A DNA stretch of 21,089 bases. It comes from Spirochaetaceae bacterium. GTDB taxonomy: Bacteria; Spirochaetota; Spirochaetia; SZUA-6; Fen-1364. The position numbers and the translations under genes are program-made. This document shows positions 1 to 7,873 of the stretch, in pieces. The notes below the pieces were generated by a model. That model did no database searches. It was not told where the DNA came from and was given only the letters and a program-made list of their open reading frames with translations. The DNA is taken from contig PLNO01000300.1 of assembly GCA_003141795.1 (NCBI GenBank), positions 32,664-53,752 of the forward strand. Reading direction: 5' to 3'. Position 1 is the stretch's first letter. Every line of letters begins with the position of its first letter.

Positions 1-615
1 AGAGAAATCGCTGATGTCGATCCCCGTCCCGCACAGCCCGATCTTGCGGCCCTGCCCATCGCGGAGGACCGCGTTGATCCATACCTTCGTCGCCTTGATC
101 AGCCGGTCATAGTCGACGTTGAGCGCGAAGCTTTCGACGGTGCGCAGCGTCTCGAAGTACCAGCGGTCGGAGGGGAGATCGGGGTTCAGCGTCGTGACCT
201 GGACCTGGTCCGTGCCGGAGCGCGGGTCGTGGATGTAGTAATGCCGGGAGGCGAGCGGCGCGATGAAGTAGCTGTGATCGGAGAACGACCTCCGATAGCT
301 CTCCAGTTCCTCCGTGGCGAGCTGCGTGAGGTGCGCGTCGTTCTCCGCGACCGCCCACAGCCTCACCACCGGATCGTCGGCGAGCTTCTGGGCCAGCGCG
401 ACTTCGCGGTCGATGCGGGACAGGATCCTGTTCTTCTCCAGCAGGGCTTCCGTGCGCGCGAAGCGCGTGGCGAAGACCATCGTGAGGCTGCGCGCGCTGA
501 GGAGGAAGGCCGCCACGGTGAGGGACCCGATGACGCAATAGGCGAGCACGATAGTGATGATGAATGTCGTGCGCAGGCGCGGCGTTGCGCCCACGGGGCG
601 GGATGGGAGTTCCAC
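1..615 (-). CDS. Membrane-anchored Cache-type sensor protein, 3' part outside window
   Basis: A minus-strand reading frame is open from a GTG at 615 to the window edge (205 codons, no stop), so the C-terminal output domain is not visible. Residues about 12-36 form one hydrophobic membrane segment after a basic N-terminus. The rest is extracytoplasmic: a long helix (about 40-80) followed by a sequence resembling the membrane-distal part of dCache domains, including SHYYIHDPRSG-like and DRWYFETL segments and, near the edge, a KVWINAVLRD-GLCGTGIDIS stretch. Such domains sit in front of diguanylate cyclase, histidine kinase or chemoreceptor modules; which one applies here cannot be told. No Shine-Dalgarno precedes the GTG, but a promoter-like -10 lies 6 nt upstream, suggesting a leaderless message. 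An in-frame TTG further up lies inside the predicted -35 box. The gene is divergent from the debranching enzyme. Confidence 0.72.
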   Translation of the reverse strand, partial: MELPSRPVGATPRLRTTFIITIVLAYCVIGSLTVAAFLLSARSLTMVFATRFARTEALLEKNRILSRIDREVALAQKLADDPVVRLWAVAENDAHLTQLATEELESYRRSFSDHSYFIAPLASRHYYIHDPRSGTDQVQVTTLNPDLPSDRWYFETLRTVESFALNVDYDRLIKATKVWINAVLRDGQGRKIGLCGTGIDISDFS

Positions 616-621
616 TGCCGC

Positions 622-651
622 AGAATAGGGCGAAGGCGGAAGCCCTGTCAA
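622..651 (-). promoter_or_regulatory. Sigma70-type promoter of the Cache sensor gene (leaderless layout)
   Basis: Reading the minus strand, TTGACA (651-646, a full consensus -35) is followed after 18 nt by TATTCT (627-622, four of six). Only GCGGCA separates this -10 from the GTG start codon, so transcription would begin at or next to the start codon. This is inferred from sequence only. Confidence 0.5.
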
Positions 652-718
652 CGCGGGTGCGACGGCGGTGCGCTGCGCGCGGCGGCGCAGTCCGGCCGGG
701 TGGGCCGCGAGAGACGCC

Positions 719-748
719 TTGACCCGAGCTCCGTCATCGTCCTACAAT
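719..748 (+). promoter_or_regulatory. Sigma70-type promoter of the debranching enzyme gene
   Basis: TTGACC (719-724), an 18-nt spacer and TACAAT (743-748, five of six) predict a start of transcription near 755. This lies downstream of the first in-frame GTG (668), so that GTG would not be in the mRNA. The Shine-Dalgarno at 765-772 follows directly. Confidence 0.5.
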
Positions 749-764
749 GGAAGCTGTTCTCACA

Positions 765-778
765 GGGAGGGGACAATC
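765..778 (+). promoter_or_regulatory. Strong ribosome binding site before a non-canonical ATC start
   Basis: GGGAGGGG (765-772) is followed by ACA and then ATC at 776-778, in frame with the debranching enzyme. The spacing is ideal for initiation at ATC. No ATG, GTG or TTG occurs in frame between the Shine-Dalgarno and the conserved N-terminus. Confidence 0.55.
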
Positions 779-2878
779 GCTCTAACCGACATCCGCATCC
801 TGCCGGGAAAGCCGCTTCCGCTCGGCGCGACTCCGAACGCCGGCGGCACGCAGTTCTCCGTCTTCAGCAGACACGCCACCGCTGTGTCACTGCTTCTCTA
901 CGATGATCCAGAGACGGCCACGGCCCGGGAAATCCCGTTCGATCCCCGGCTGAACCGCACCGGAGACGTCTGGCACGTGCAGGTGGACGCGGTCGGTCCC
1001 GGCGCCTGCTACCTGTTCCGCGTCGACGGCCCGTTCGAGCCCGAAAAGGGGCACAGGTTCGATCCCCACATCCCCCTGCTCGATCCCTACGTCAAGGCGG
1101 TGACGGGCAACTTTACGTGGGACCTCGCCGTGGACGCGGGCCCCGGCCGGGCGGACAGGCCCAAGGGCATAGTCGTGTCGGACGATTTCGACTGGCGCGG
1201 GGACAGGCCGCTGAACCGTCCGCTCAGGCTCAGCGTCATCTATGAGGCCCACGTCAGGGGCCTGAGCTGCCACCCCTCCTCGAAGGTCGCCCACCCAGGC
1301 ACGTTCAGGGGGGTCGTGGAGACCATCCCGTATCTCAAGGATCTCGGTGTCACCGCTCTGGAGCTCCTCCCCGTGCAGGAGTTCGACGAGCTTGAAAACC
1401 CGCACGTCAATCCGATCACGGGCGAGCGCCTCCAGAATTACTGGGGCTACAGCACCATCTCCTTCTTCGCGCCCAAGGGGCGCTACTCCAGCGCAGGTGC
1501 ACTCGGTGAACAGGTCAGCGAGTTCAAGGAAATGGTGCGGGAGCTGCACGCCGCCGGCATCGAGGTGATCCTGGACATCGTGTTCAATCATTCCGCGGAG
1601 GGAGACGCCACGGGACCGACGCTCTGCTTCCGCGGCCTGGACAACTCCATCTACTACATGTTGGACGAAAAGGATCGGCGGGACTACCGCAACTTCACCG
1701 GCTGCGGCAACACGATGAACTGCAATCACCCCATCATGCGCTCGTTCATCATGGATTGCCTGCACTACTGGGTGGTGGAGATGCACGTGGACGGGTTCCG
1801 CTTCGACCTGGGGTCCGTGCTCGGGCGCGATCCCGAAGGCCACATCATGGAAAACCCTCCCATCCTGGAGCGGATCGCGGAGGACCCGGTGCTCCGCCAT
1901 ACCAAGATCATCGCCGAGGCATGGGACGCGGCGGGCGCCTATCAGGTGGGCTGGTTTCCCGGCGGCCGCTGGGCCGAATGGAACGACAAGTTCCGCGACG
2001 ACGTGCGGAAGTTCTGGCGCGGGGATGCGGGCATGGTGCCGCGCCTGGCCACGCGTCTGGCCGGCAGCTCCGACCTGTACCTCCGCGACGGCCGCAAGCC
2101 CTTCCACAGCATCAACTTCATCACCTCCCACGACGGCTTCACGCTCAACGACACGGTGAGCTACGAGGACAAGCACAACGAAGGAAACGGGGAGGACAAC
2201 AGGGACGGGGGCACGCCGGACTACTCCTCCAACTACGGCACTGAGGGCCCGACGAAGGACCCGGCCATAGAGGCGGTCCGCAACCGGCAGGTGAAGAACT
2301 TCCTTGCCACCCTGCTCCTCTCACTCGGGACCCCCATGCTTCTCGGCGGGGACGAGTTCCGCCGGACGCAGCAGGGGAACAACAATGCGTGGTGCCAGAA
2401 CAATGCGATCTCCTGGTACGATTGGGGTCTCACGGAGAGGCACGCCGACGTTCTGCGCTTCAGCAGAATGCTCATCGCCTTCCGGATGAGGCACCCCGCG
2501 TTCCTGCGGCCCGAGTTCTACAACGGCAGGGACTCCAACCACAACTTCATCCCCGACATCACGTGGCTCGACGAATCGGCGGAGCCCGCCGATTGGAAGC
2601 CCGAACGGCGTACCCTCGCCCTGCTCATCGACGGGAACAAATCGGAGATCGAAAGCGACAGGGACGACAACGACATCCTCATCATGTTCAACGCCTCGGA
2701 CCGTGAAGTGCTGTTCACCGTCGCCCCGGTCCCGCAGGGCAAGGAGGCATGGTACCGCGCGCTGGACACGGGACGTCCCTCGCCCGCCGACATCCTCGAG
2801 CCCGGCACCGAGGAGCGCCTTTCGCGCAACACGCGCGTGCTCGCTTCGCGTTCGGTCGTCGTTCTGCTCTCCCGTTAG
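776..2878 (+). CDS. glgX: Glycogen debranching enzyme GlgX (GH13 isoamylase type)
   Basis: The enzyme hydrolyses alpha-1,6 branch points of glycogen-like limit dextrins in the cytoplasm. With the start at ATC 776 the protein has 700 residues, normal for the family. It has an N-terminal CBM48 beta-sandwich (about 5-110, beginning GKPLPLGATPNAGGTQFSVF) and then the GH13 barrel. All four conserved regions are present: LDIVFNH (D267, H272), DGFRFDLGSVLGRD (nucleophile D344), IIAEAWD (acid/base E381) and FITSHDGF (H452, D453). SYEDKHNEGNGEDNRDG is the usual GlgX loop after region IV. A shorter beta domain ends the protein. No ATG/GTG/TTG fits: the only upstream candidates, GTG 668 and TTG 719, lack a ribosome site and add a basic, unconserved leader. 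The gene stands alone with no other glycogen gene beside it. The function is secure; the start codon is not. Confidence 0.93.
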   Translation: MALTDIRILPGKPLPLGATPNAGGTQFSVFSRHATAVSLLLYDDPETATAREIPFDPRLNRTGDVWHVQVDAVGPGACYLFRVDGPFEPEKGHRFDPHIPLLDPYVKAVTGNFTWDLAVDAGPGRADRPKGIVVSDDFDWRGDRPLNRPLRLSVIYEAHVRGLSCHPSSKVAHPGTFRGVVETIPYLKDLGVTALELLPVQEFDELENPHVNPITGERLQNYWGYSTISFFAPKGRYSSAGALGEQVSEFKEMVRELHAAGIEVILDIVFNHSAEGDATGPTLCFRGLDNSIYYMLDEKDRRDYRNFTGCGNTMNCNHPIMRSFIMDCLHYWVVEMHVDGFRFDLGSVLGRDPEGHIMENPPILERIAEDPVLRHTKIIAEAWDAAGAYQVGWFPGGRWAEWNDKFRDDVRKFWRGDAGMVPRLATRLAGSSDLYLRDGRKPFHSINFITSHDGFTLNDTVSYEDKHNEGNGEDNRDGGTPDYSSNYGTEGPTKDPAIEAVRNRQVKNFLATLLLSLGTPMLLGGDEFRRTQQGNNNAWCQNNAISWYDWGLTERHADVLRFSRMLIAFRMRHPAFLRPEFYNGRDSNHNFIPDITWLDESAEPADWKPERRTLALLIDGNKSEIESDRDDNDILIMFNASDREVLFTVAPVPQGKEAWYRALDTGRPSPADILEPGTEERLSRNTRVLASRSVVVLLSR

Positions 2879-2942
2879 GATTCTTCGTCGGTAGAATTCG
2901 GGTTGACGCCGCCATTGTCGCGGTATACGCTTCTTCACAGCA

Positions 2943-4973
2943 ATGCGCAGGCGGATCCTTCTCGCGATCGGCGGAACGCTCCTCGTCATGCTGGTCATCA
3001 TTTCCCTCTGCTCGGGGTTGGTCCTGCGCGACAGCTATGCGAACCTCGAGACCCGCTATACGGAGCGCGACGTGAAGCGCGTCACCGCTGAGATCGACCG
3101 CGAGGCCGGAGCCCTGGGCGTCATGGCCACCGACTACGGGACGTGGACGGAGATGTACGATTTCGCGCGGCATCCCACAACTGAGTTCTCGGAGGAGAAC
3201 TTCTCGGAATCGGCCGGACAGAACCTCCACCTGAGCGTCGTGCTTGTCGCTAATAAGGAGGGCAATGTCATCTTCGTCAAGACGCTGGACACAACCCCTG
3301 ACAAGCGGCAGCTCGGGGAGCACCTCTCGTGGTGGCTCGCCTCGCACCCGTGGATGGTCCGGTTCGCCGACGCGGATGGAAAGGCGCAGGGAATCATCAC
3401 CCTCCCCGAGGGGATCCTCATCGTCGCCTCGCGGCCCGTCCTCGACACCCAGCGCCTGCTGCCGGTGGGCGGGGCCATCGTCATGGGCCGGCTTATCGAC
3501 GAGCAGGTCATTGCCCAGATCAGCTCCCGGCTCCTGATTGCCGTCCACCTTTCCCCTCTCGGCGCGGTGACAGACCCTGCCTCGACGGCGGCGGTCGGCC
3601 GCATCTCGTCGACGAGCCCATTTTCCCTGGACACGAGCAGGACGGACATCGTTTCGGGCTATGCGGTCATGAGCGACGTCGAGCGAACGCCTTCGATCGT
3701 CGTTCGCGTCGATGCACCCCGGGACATCTTTCGGCAGGGCCAGCGGACGCTCAGCTTCTTCTACTTCTGGGTCCTGTTCATCGGCGTGGGGTTCTGCGGC
3801 GTGGTGCTCCTCGTCATCGAGCGCACCGTGCTCTCCCGGCTGCTGAAGCTCAGCAAGGGGGTGCTCGCCATCGGCACCGGCGGCGACACGACGCGGCGGC
3901 TCGCCATGGGGGGAAAGGACCAGATCGCCTACCTCGGCGCGGCCGTCAACGGCATGCTCGACGCCCTGGCAAAAACCACGGAGGACCTGCGCGCGAGCGA
4001 ACGGCGTGCCGAGGCGTTCCTGGACGCCGTGCCGGACGTGATTTTCCGCGTCACGCGGGACGGGACGATCCTCGATGCGCGCTCGCCGCAGAAGCTCCCG
4101 CTCCTGGAAACGGCGAACAACCTCGTCGGCAAGGACGCGGAGCAGGTGCTCTTCCTCTTCTCCTTCCTCTCCCCGACCCTCTTCGACACGTCCCTGGCGA
4201 CGGTGGAGACCGCGCTGCGCACCGGCGTCCCGCAGATGATCAACTTCCACGTCGACGTGGATAGCGGACGTCGCTTCTACAGCGAGCGCATCGTGGCAAG
4301 CGGAGACAATGAGGTTCTCGTGCTCGTGCGGGAAGTGACGGACCGGGTGCGCGCGGAGGAGGCTCAGCGCAAGGAGACCCTCCTGAAGGAGATCCACCAT
4401 CGTGTGAAGAACAACCTCCAGGTCATCTCCAGCCTGCTCGCGCTGCAGGCCGGTTCCACGAATGACCAGGCCACCCGCGCCCTGCTCAGGGAAAGCAGGG
4501 ACAGGGTGCGCTCCATGGCGCTCATCCACGAGAAGCTCTACGAGGAGGGAGGCCAGCGCGGGGTGAGCTTCGCCGCCTACGTACGGGACCTGGCGGCGCA
4601 CCTGCGCCATTCCTACACCGGTAACTCCGGTCTCATCTCCGTGGACATCGACGTGGAGGAGATGTCCCTCGACATGGATCTCTCCGTCCCCTGCGGCCTC
4701 ATCATCACCGAGCTCCTCTCCAACAGCCTGAAGTACGCCTTCCCGGCGGACACGCGCGGCACGATCACCGTGCGGATGCACAGCGGCCCGCAGTCCACTC
4801 TCGTTCTCACGGTGAGCGACACGGGGGTGGGCTTCCCGCCCGGCATCGACATCCACGCGCCGGCAACCCTGGGGCTGCGGATCGTCAATACGCTCGTGGC
4901 ACAGTTGAAGGGAAGCCTGACGGTGGAAGCGGGCGCCGGGGCGGACGTGGTGGTGACCTTCCCCGCGGGGTAG
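2943..4973 (+). CDS. CHASE4-HAMP-PAS sensor histidine kinase, HisKA_2 class
   Basis: This 676-residue inner-membrane kinase autophosphorylates a histidine in response to an extracytoplasmic cue and passes the phosphate to a response regulator. TM1 is about residues 5-27. The periplasmic part has the CHASE4 signature DYGTWTEMYDF (64-74). TM2 (about 270-293) is followed by a HAMP linker (about 294-346) and a PAS domain (about 350-475). The dimerization segment LLKEIHHRVKNNLQ carries the phosphoacceptor in the H485-H486 pair, typical of HisKA_2. The ATPase has the N-box ELLSNSLKYAF (N594), the G1 motif SDTGVGF and a TLGLRIVNTLV segment. ATG 2943 is chosen because TM1 follows at once; no clear Shine-Dalgarno precedes it. 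The gene begins 64 nt after glgX and converges, 5 bp apart, on the PP2C regulator, a possible partner. The ligand is unknown. Confidence 0.9.
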   Translation: MRRRILLAIGGTLLVMLVIISLCSGLVLRDSYANLETRYTERDVKRVTAEIDREAGALGVMATDYGTWTEMYDFARHPTTEFSEENFSESAGQNLHLSVVLVANKEGNVIFVKTLDTTPDKRQLGEHLSWWLASHPWMVRFADADGKAQGIITLPEGILIVASRPVLDTQRLLPVGGAIVMGRLIDEQVIAQISSRLLIAVHLSPLGAVTDPASTAAVGRISSTSPFSLDTSRTDIVSGYAVMSDVERTPSIVVRVDAPRDIFRQGQRTLSFFYFWVLFIGVGFCGVVLLVIERTVLSRLLKLSKGVLAIGTGGDTTRRLAMGGKDQIAYLGAAVNGMLDALAKTTEDLRASERRAEAFLDAVPDVIFRVTRDGTILDARSPQKLPLLETANNLVGKDAEQVLFLFSFLSPTLFDTSLATVETALRTGVPQMINFHVDVDSGRRFYSERIVASGDNEVLVLVREVTDRVRAEEAQRKETLLKEIHHRVKNNLQVISSLLALQAGSTNDQATRALLRESRDRVRSMALIHEKLYEEGGQRGVSFAAYVRDLAAHLRHSYTGNSGLISVDIDVEEMSLDMDLSVPCGLIITELLSNSLKYAFPADTRGTITVRMHSGPQSTLVLTVSDTGVGFPPGIDIHAPATLGLRIVNTLVAQLKGSLTVEAGAGADVVVTFPAG

Positions 4974-4978
4974 CGTCG

Positions 4979-6520
4979 CTACTCCTTTTCCAGCACCAGA
5001 AGAGACACGTCGTCCGCAAACGACTCCGAACCCCTCCACGCAACGAGCGCCTCGCGAAGTGATTGCACGAGCTCAGGGAGAGGCTTGTCGGATGCAGACG
5101 TGACGAGCTCCACCAGCCGGGTGGAGGAGAACCGGGCCCCCGCCGGATTGGTGCAGTCCACCAGCCCGTCGGAATAGAGGAAGAGACGCTCCCCCTTCGC
5201 AAGGACGATCTCCTCGGAGGCGACATCCGCCGTGGGGAAAAGGCCAACGGCATAGCCCTCGGGCTTCACCCAGTGCACCTCGCCGTTCACCTTCTGCAGC
5301 AGCGGGAACGGATGACCCGCCCGCGCCAGGCGCACGGTTCCCGTGGAAGGCTCGAAGATGCCGTAGGCGATCGTGAAGTACGGGTTGCCCTCGTCCCTCA
5401 GGAAGAAGCGCTTGTTCAGCTCCCGGACCAGCTCCGAGGGGGAGAGGATCCGGCGGCGCGGCTCCTCGCAGATCTTTTCCACGAGGATGCCGCCCCTGTC
5501 GGTGTGCGGGGAGAGGAACGTGTGAAGGAGAAGGGAAAACAAGGCCGAGAGGATCCCCTGGCCGATGACGTCCAGCGCGTAGAACGCGACATGCTCCTCG
5601 TCCAGGCGGAAGCACCCCAGCGCGTCCCCGCCCCCGAACTGCGTGGGGAGGAAGAGCCAGTCATAGCGCACACCGGGGACGACGGTCTCCCGCGAGGGCA
5701 GGACCCTCTTCTGCACGAGCGCCAGCTCCTGGAGGTCGCGCTGCATCGCGCTCTGGACCCTCTCCCGCTCCGACGTCTCGCGGAACACGTAGAGGACCCC
5801 GAAGAGCGTGCCCTCGGGGCTTCTGAGCGGAGAGGCGCTGAGCTCGACAGGAACGTCGCGCGACTCTCCAGCAATCAGGCGGCAGTTCCTCAGGAGCGTG
5901 CTCTTCCCCTCGAGGAGAGGCTCGGAGACCGGAAAAGTGAGCGGCGCGCGGCTGTCGGTGTCCACGATCTTCACGATCTCCGACAGCCTCTTTTCCATCA
6001 TCTCGTCCGTGCCCCTGCCCAGAAGCGTCGCCGAGGAGGGGTTGGCGAACTTCACGTAGCCCTTGGGATCGCAGATGATGACCGCCTCCATCATGCTCGC
6101 GGCCACGGCCGTCATCCACCAGCCGCTCTCCCTCATGCCGCGCGTGCGGCGGTGCTTCAGCAGGGACATCTGGATGATGGCGTGCAGGCTCTTCTCCTCG
6201 AACGGCTTCAACACGTACCCGTAAGGCTCGGTGAACTGCGCCTGCTCAAGGGTTTCAGCGTCCGAATAGGCGGTGAGGTAGACGACCGGCACGTCCAGGC
6301 GGCTTCGGATGCGCTTGGCCGTTTCGATCCCGCTCATGCCGCCCTTGAGCTGGATGTCCATGAGCACGAGGTCGGGCTCGGTGGACAGCAGCTTCGACAC
6401 CGCTTCCTCCCCGGTCATGACGACAACCGGCACCTCGTACCCCATGGCCGAAAGCGCCTCGGAGATCTGGAGAGCCACCACCCCCTCATCCTCGACAACC
6501 ATGATCCGCGCTTTCTCCAC
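4979..6520 (-). CDS. Response regulator with PAS and SpoIIE-type PP2C phosphatase domain
   Basis: This 513-residue cytoplasmic protein links a phosphorelay to serine/threonine dephosphorylation. The receiver domain (about 1-125) has acidic E10/D11, phosphoacceptor D55 in VLMDIQL, T83 and K105. A PAS domain follows (about 138-265), then a linker helix and a PP2C_SpoIIE domain (about 285-513). Its metal-binding acids are in FGGGD (D299), ALDVIGQG (D317), YSDGL (D451) and FADD (D503/D504). The usual D-x-x-G-H-G reads G-Q-G here. Relatives (RsbU-like, RssB/IcfG-like) dephosphorylate anti-sigma-factor antagonists; no such antagonist is in the window. GTG 6520 is preferred over an upstream in-frame start because AGGAGGG lies at the right distance and the receiver begins at once. 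It starts 11 nt after the M20 gene, so the two are probably co-transcribed. Confidence 0.9.
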   Translation of the reverse strand: MEKARIMVVEDEGVVALQISEALSAMGYEVPVVVMTGEEAVSKLLSTEPDLVLMDIQLKGGMSGIETAKRIRSRLDVPVVYLTAYSDAETLEQAQFTEPYGYVLKPFEEKSLHAIIQMSLLKHRRTRGMRESGWWMTAVAASMMEAVIICDPKGYVKFANPSSATLLGRGTDEMMEKRLSEIVKIVDTDSRAPLTFPVSEPLLEGKSTLLRNCRLIAGESRDVPVELSASPLRSPEGTLFGVLYVFRETSERERVQSAMQRDLQELALVQKRVLPSRETVVPGVRYDWLFLPTQFGGGDALGCFRLDEEHVAFYALDVIGQGILSALFSLLLHTFLSPHTDRGGILVEKICEEPRRRILSPSELVRELNKRFFLRDEGNPYFTIAYGIFEPSTGTVRLARAGHPFPLLQKVNGEVHWVKPEGYAVGLFPTADVASEEIVLAKGERLFLYSDGLVDCTNPAGARFSSTRLVELVTSASDKPLPELVQSLREALVAWRGSESFADDVSLLVLEKE

Positions 6521-6526
6521 GGCAGT

Positions 6527-6533
6527 CCCTCCT
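6527..6533 (-). promoter_or_regulatory. Shine-Dalgarno that fixes the start of the PP2C regulator
   Basis: AGGAGGG on the minus strand lies 6 nt before GTG 6520 and overlaps the end of the M20 gene's stop codon. This indicates coupled translation and argues against the longer upstream reading, which would overlap the M20 gene by about 100 nt. Confidence 0.65.
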
Positions 6534-7707
6534 ATGAGCAGAAATCCAGCGCGAGCCCGGCGAGCGCCACGACGCCCGTCTCGATCGCGCGGTCGTTGAA
6601 ATCGAATCCCGCCGAATGCAGGGCGGGCCACGTCTCACCGAGCCCCAGGCGCAGAAGCGCGCCGGGCACCTTCTCCAGGTAGAACGCGAAATCCTCCGCC
6701 CCCATGGAGGGGGGATGATCGCTCACCCAGGCCGCGGCGCCCAGAGTGCGCGTCACCGTTGCACGCACGGCCTCCACGGCGCCGGGATCGTTCACGAGCG
6801 GGATGTAGCCTTCCTCGTAGAGAAGCTCCGCCGTGCAGCCCGCGCCCGCGGTGATACCGTCGACGATGAGGCGCATATGATCCCGCATCGCCGTCTCCAG
6901 ATGCCTGTCGAAGTACCGTGTGGTGCCTTCCAGCTCCACGACGTCGGGAATGACGTTGCTGGCGTGCCCACCCTCGATCCTGCAGATCGACAGCACCGCC
7001 GGTGAAAGCGGATTCGTGCTCCGCGACACCACCGACTGCAGCCCGCTCACGATCTGCGCGGCGGCGAGCACGGGATCGCTCGTGAGGTGGGGCATTCCCG
7101 CATGGCCCCCGTGGCCGTGCACGATGATGCGGAAAGTGTCAGCCGCGGCCATCGCGGGTCCGGGGCCACATGCCACGGTGCCCTCGGGAACGCCGGGCCA
7201 CCCGTGCAGCGCGTAGGCGGCCTCGGCCCGGGGGGCAAGCTCGAACAGCCCCTTGTCGACGAGGACCTTGCCTCCCCGCGCCTCCTCCTCGGCGGGCTGG
7301 AAAACGAACCGCACGCTGCCCTTGATCCTGTCGCGAAGCCCGGCCAGGAGCCGGGCCGCGCCCAGGAGGATCGCCATGTGACCGTCGTGGCCGCAGGCGT
7401 GCGATCGCCCCGGGCGCTCCGAGTGCCACGCCGTGCCTGACGTGTCGGTGACCGGCAGGGCGTCGATGTCGGAGCGCAGGAGGATGCATCGCCCGGGGGA
7501 GGCGCCGCGGAGGAGACCGACGGTGTCGGTTTCCATGAGAGGCGGCAGGATCTCGATGCCGGTGCCCTGGAGGGTGCGGCGGATGAATGCGGCCGTTTCA
7601 CGCTCCTGGTTGTGGGTTTCAGGGATGCGGTGGAGGGAATGACGGAGCTCGACGAGCTCGGGTATCAATGCAGCCGCGCCTCGGCGCAGCAGGTCTGCGT
7701 CTGTCAT
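6532..7707 (-). CDS. M20D family amidohydrolase / N-acyl-amino-acid deacylase
   Basis: This 391-residue metallohydrolase belongs to the family of hippurate hydrolase, IAA-amino-acid hydrolase and N-acetyl-diaminopimelate deacetylase; it cleaves an acyl-amide bond on an amino acid or peptide. Diagnostic motifs are LRSDIDALPV (78-87), HACGHDGH (103-110, with the cysteine ligand C105 typical of M20D), QPAEEE (137-142, with the catalytic glutamate pair), the lid domain HGHGGHAGMPH and, near the end, MGAEDFAFY. Length is normal. There is no signal peptide, so it is probably cytoplasmic. The substrate cannot be deduced. ATG 7707 has only a GAAGGG directly against it, but a promoter with an extended -10 lies 6 nt upstream, so the message may be leaderless. 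It is the first gene of a two-gene operon with the PP2C regulator, an unusual partner with no obvious metabolic link. Confidence 0.9.
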   Translation of the reverse strand: MTDADLLRRGAAALIPELVELRHSLHRIPETHNQERETAAFIRRTLQGTGIEILPPLMETDTVGLLRGASPGRCILLRSDIDALPVTDTSGTAWHSERPGRSHACGHDGHMAILLGAARLLAGLRDRIKGSVRFVFQPAEEEARGGKVLVDKGLFELAPRAEAAYALHGWPGVPEGTVACGPGPAMAAADTFRIIVHGHGGHAGMPHLTSDPVLAAAQIVSGLQSVVSRSTNPLSPAVLSICRIEGGHASNVIPDVVELEGTTRYFDRHLETAMRDHMRLIVDGITAGAGCTAELLYEEGYIPLVNDPGAVEAVRATVTRTLGAAAWVSDHPPSMGAEDFAFYLEKVPGALLRLGLGETWPALHSAGFDFNDRAIETGVVALAGLALDFCS

Positions 7708-7713
7708 CCCTTC

Positions 7714-7742
7714 AGTGTATCAGACAAAGTGTGGATCGTCAG
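7714..7742 (-). promoter_or_regulatory. Extended -10 promoter of the M20-PP2C operon (leaderless layout)
   Basis: Minus strand: CTGACG (7742-7737), a 17-nt spacer ending in TGA, and TACACT (7719-7714). TG one base before the -10 matches the extended -10 pattern. The next 6 nt (GAAGGG) lead straight into ATG 7707. Confidence 0.45.
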
Positions 7743-7784
7743 GCGGACGGGTCACGCGCGGGTAGCGCACGGGCACGCGGCGGT

Positions 7785-7856
7785 GGCGGCCGGGGCCCGC
7801 GGCAAACGCTCGCGCGGGGGCCCGCCCGGGTACGGGGCGGGGGCGGCCGGGGCCCG
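7785..7856. repeat. 15-nt GC-only direct repeat around palindromic GC-rich spacer
   Basis: GGCGGCCGGGGCCCG occurs at 7785-7799 and again at 7842-7856. The DNA between is almost entirely G and C and rich in short self-complementary runs (GGGGGCCC, CCCGCCCGGG). The second copy contributes the left arm of the hairpin at 7845-7868. It may be a terminator-associated repeat unit; I cannot tell whether it recurs in the genome. Confidence 0.6.
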
Positions 7857-7868
7857 AAAGCCCCGGCC
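7845..7868 (-). terminator. GC-rich hairpin after the PF03640 gene
   Basis: A perfect 9-bp stem (GGCCGGGGC / GCCCCGGCC) closes a 6-nt loop, 5 nt past the stop codon of the minus-strand secreted-repeat gene. No T-run follows on the minus strand, so it would be a T-less terminator or a 3'-end stabilizer. Confidence 0.5.
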
Positions 7869-7873
7869 CCGCG

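Noticed and set aside
668..775. N-terminal extension of GlgX from GTG 668
   Set aside because: It is an arginine/serine-rich leader that matches no family N-terminus, contains the predicted promoter, and has no ribosome binding site.
887..2176. 429-codon frame opposite glgX
   Set aside because: It is a shadow of a well-conserved GH13 enzyme, with low-complexity Val/His/Glu composition and no recognisable motif.
2903..2929. TTGACG...TATACG as promoter of the histidine kinase gene
   Set aside because: The spacer is only 15 nt and the -10 match is partial; too weak to list as a feature.
2715..6682. Very long antisense frames (774 codons minus at 2715-5039, 539 codons plus at 5063-6682)
   Set aside because: They are mirror frames of the kinase and PP2C regulator in GC-rich DNA, are rich in Arg/Gly/Ala/His/Glu, and show no domain motifs.
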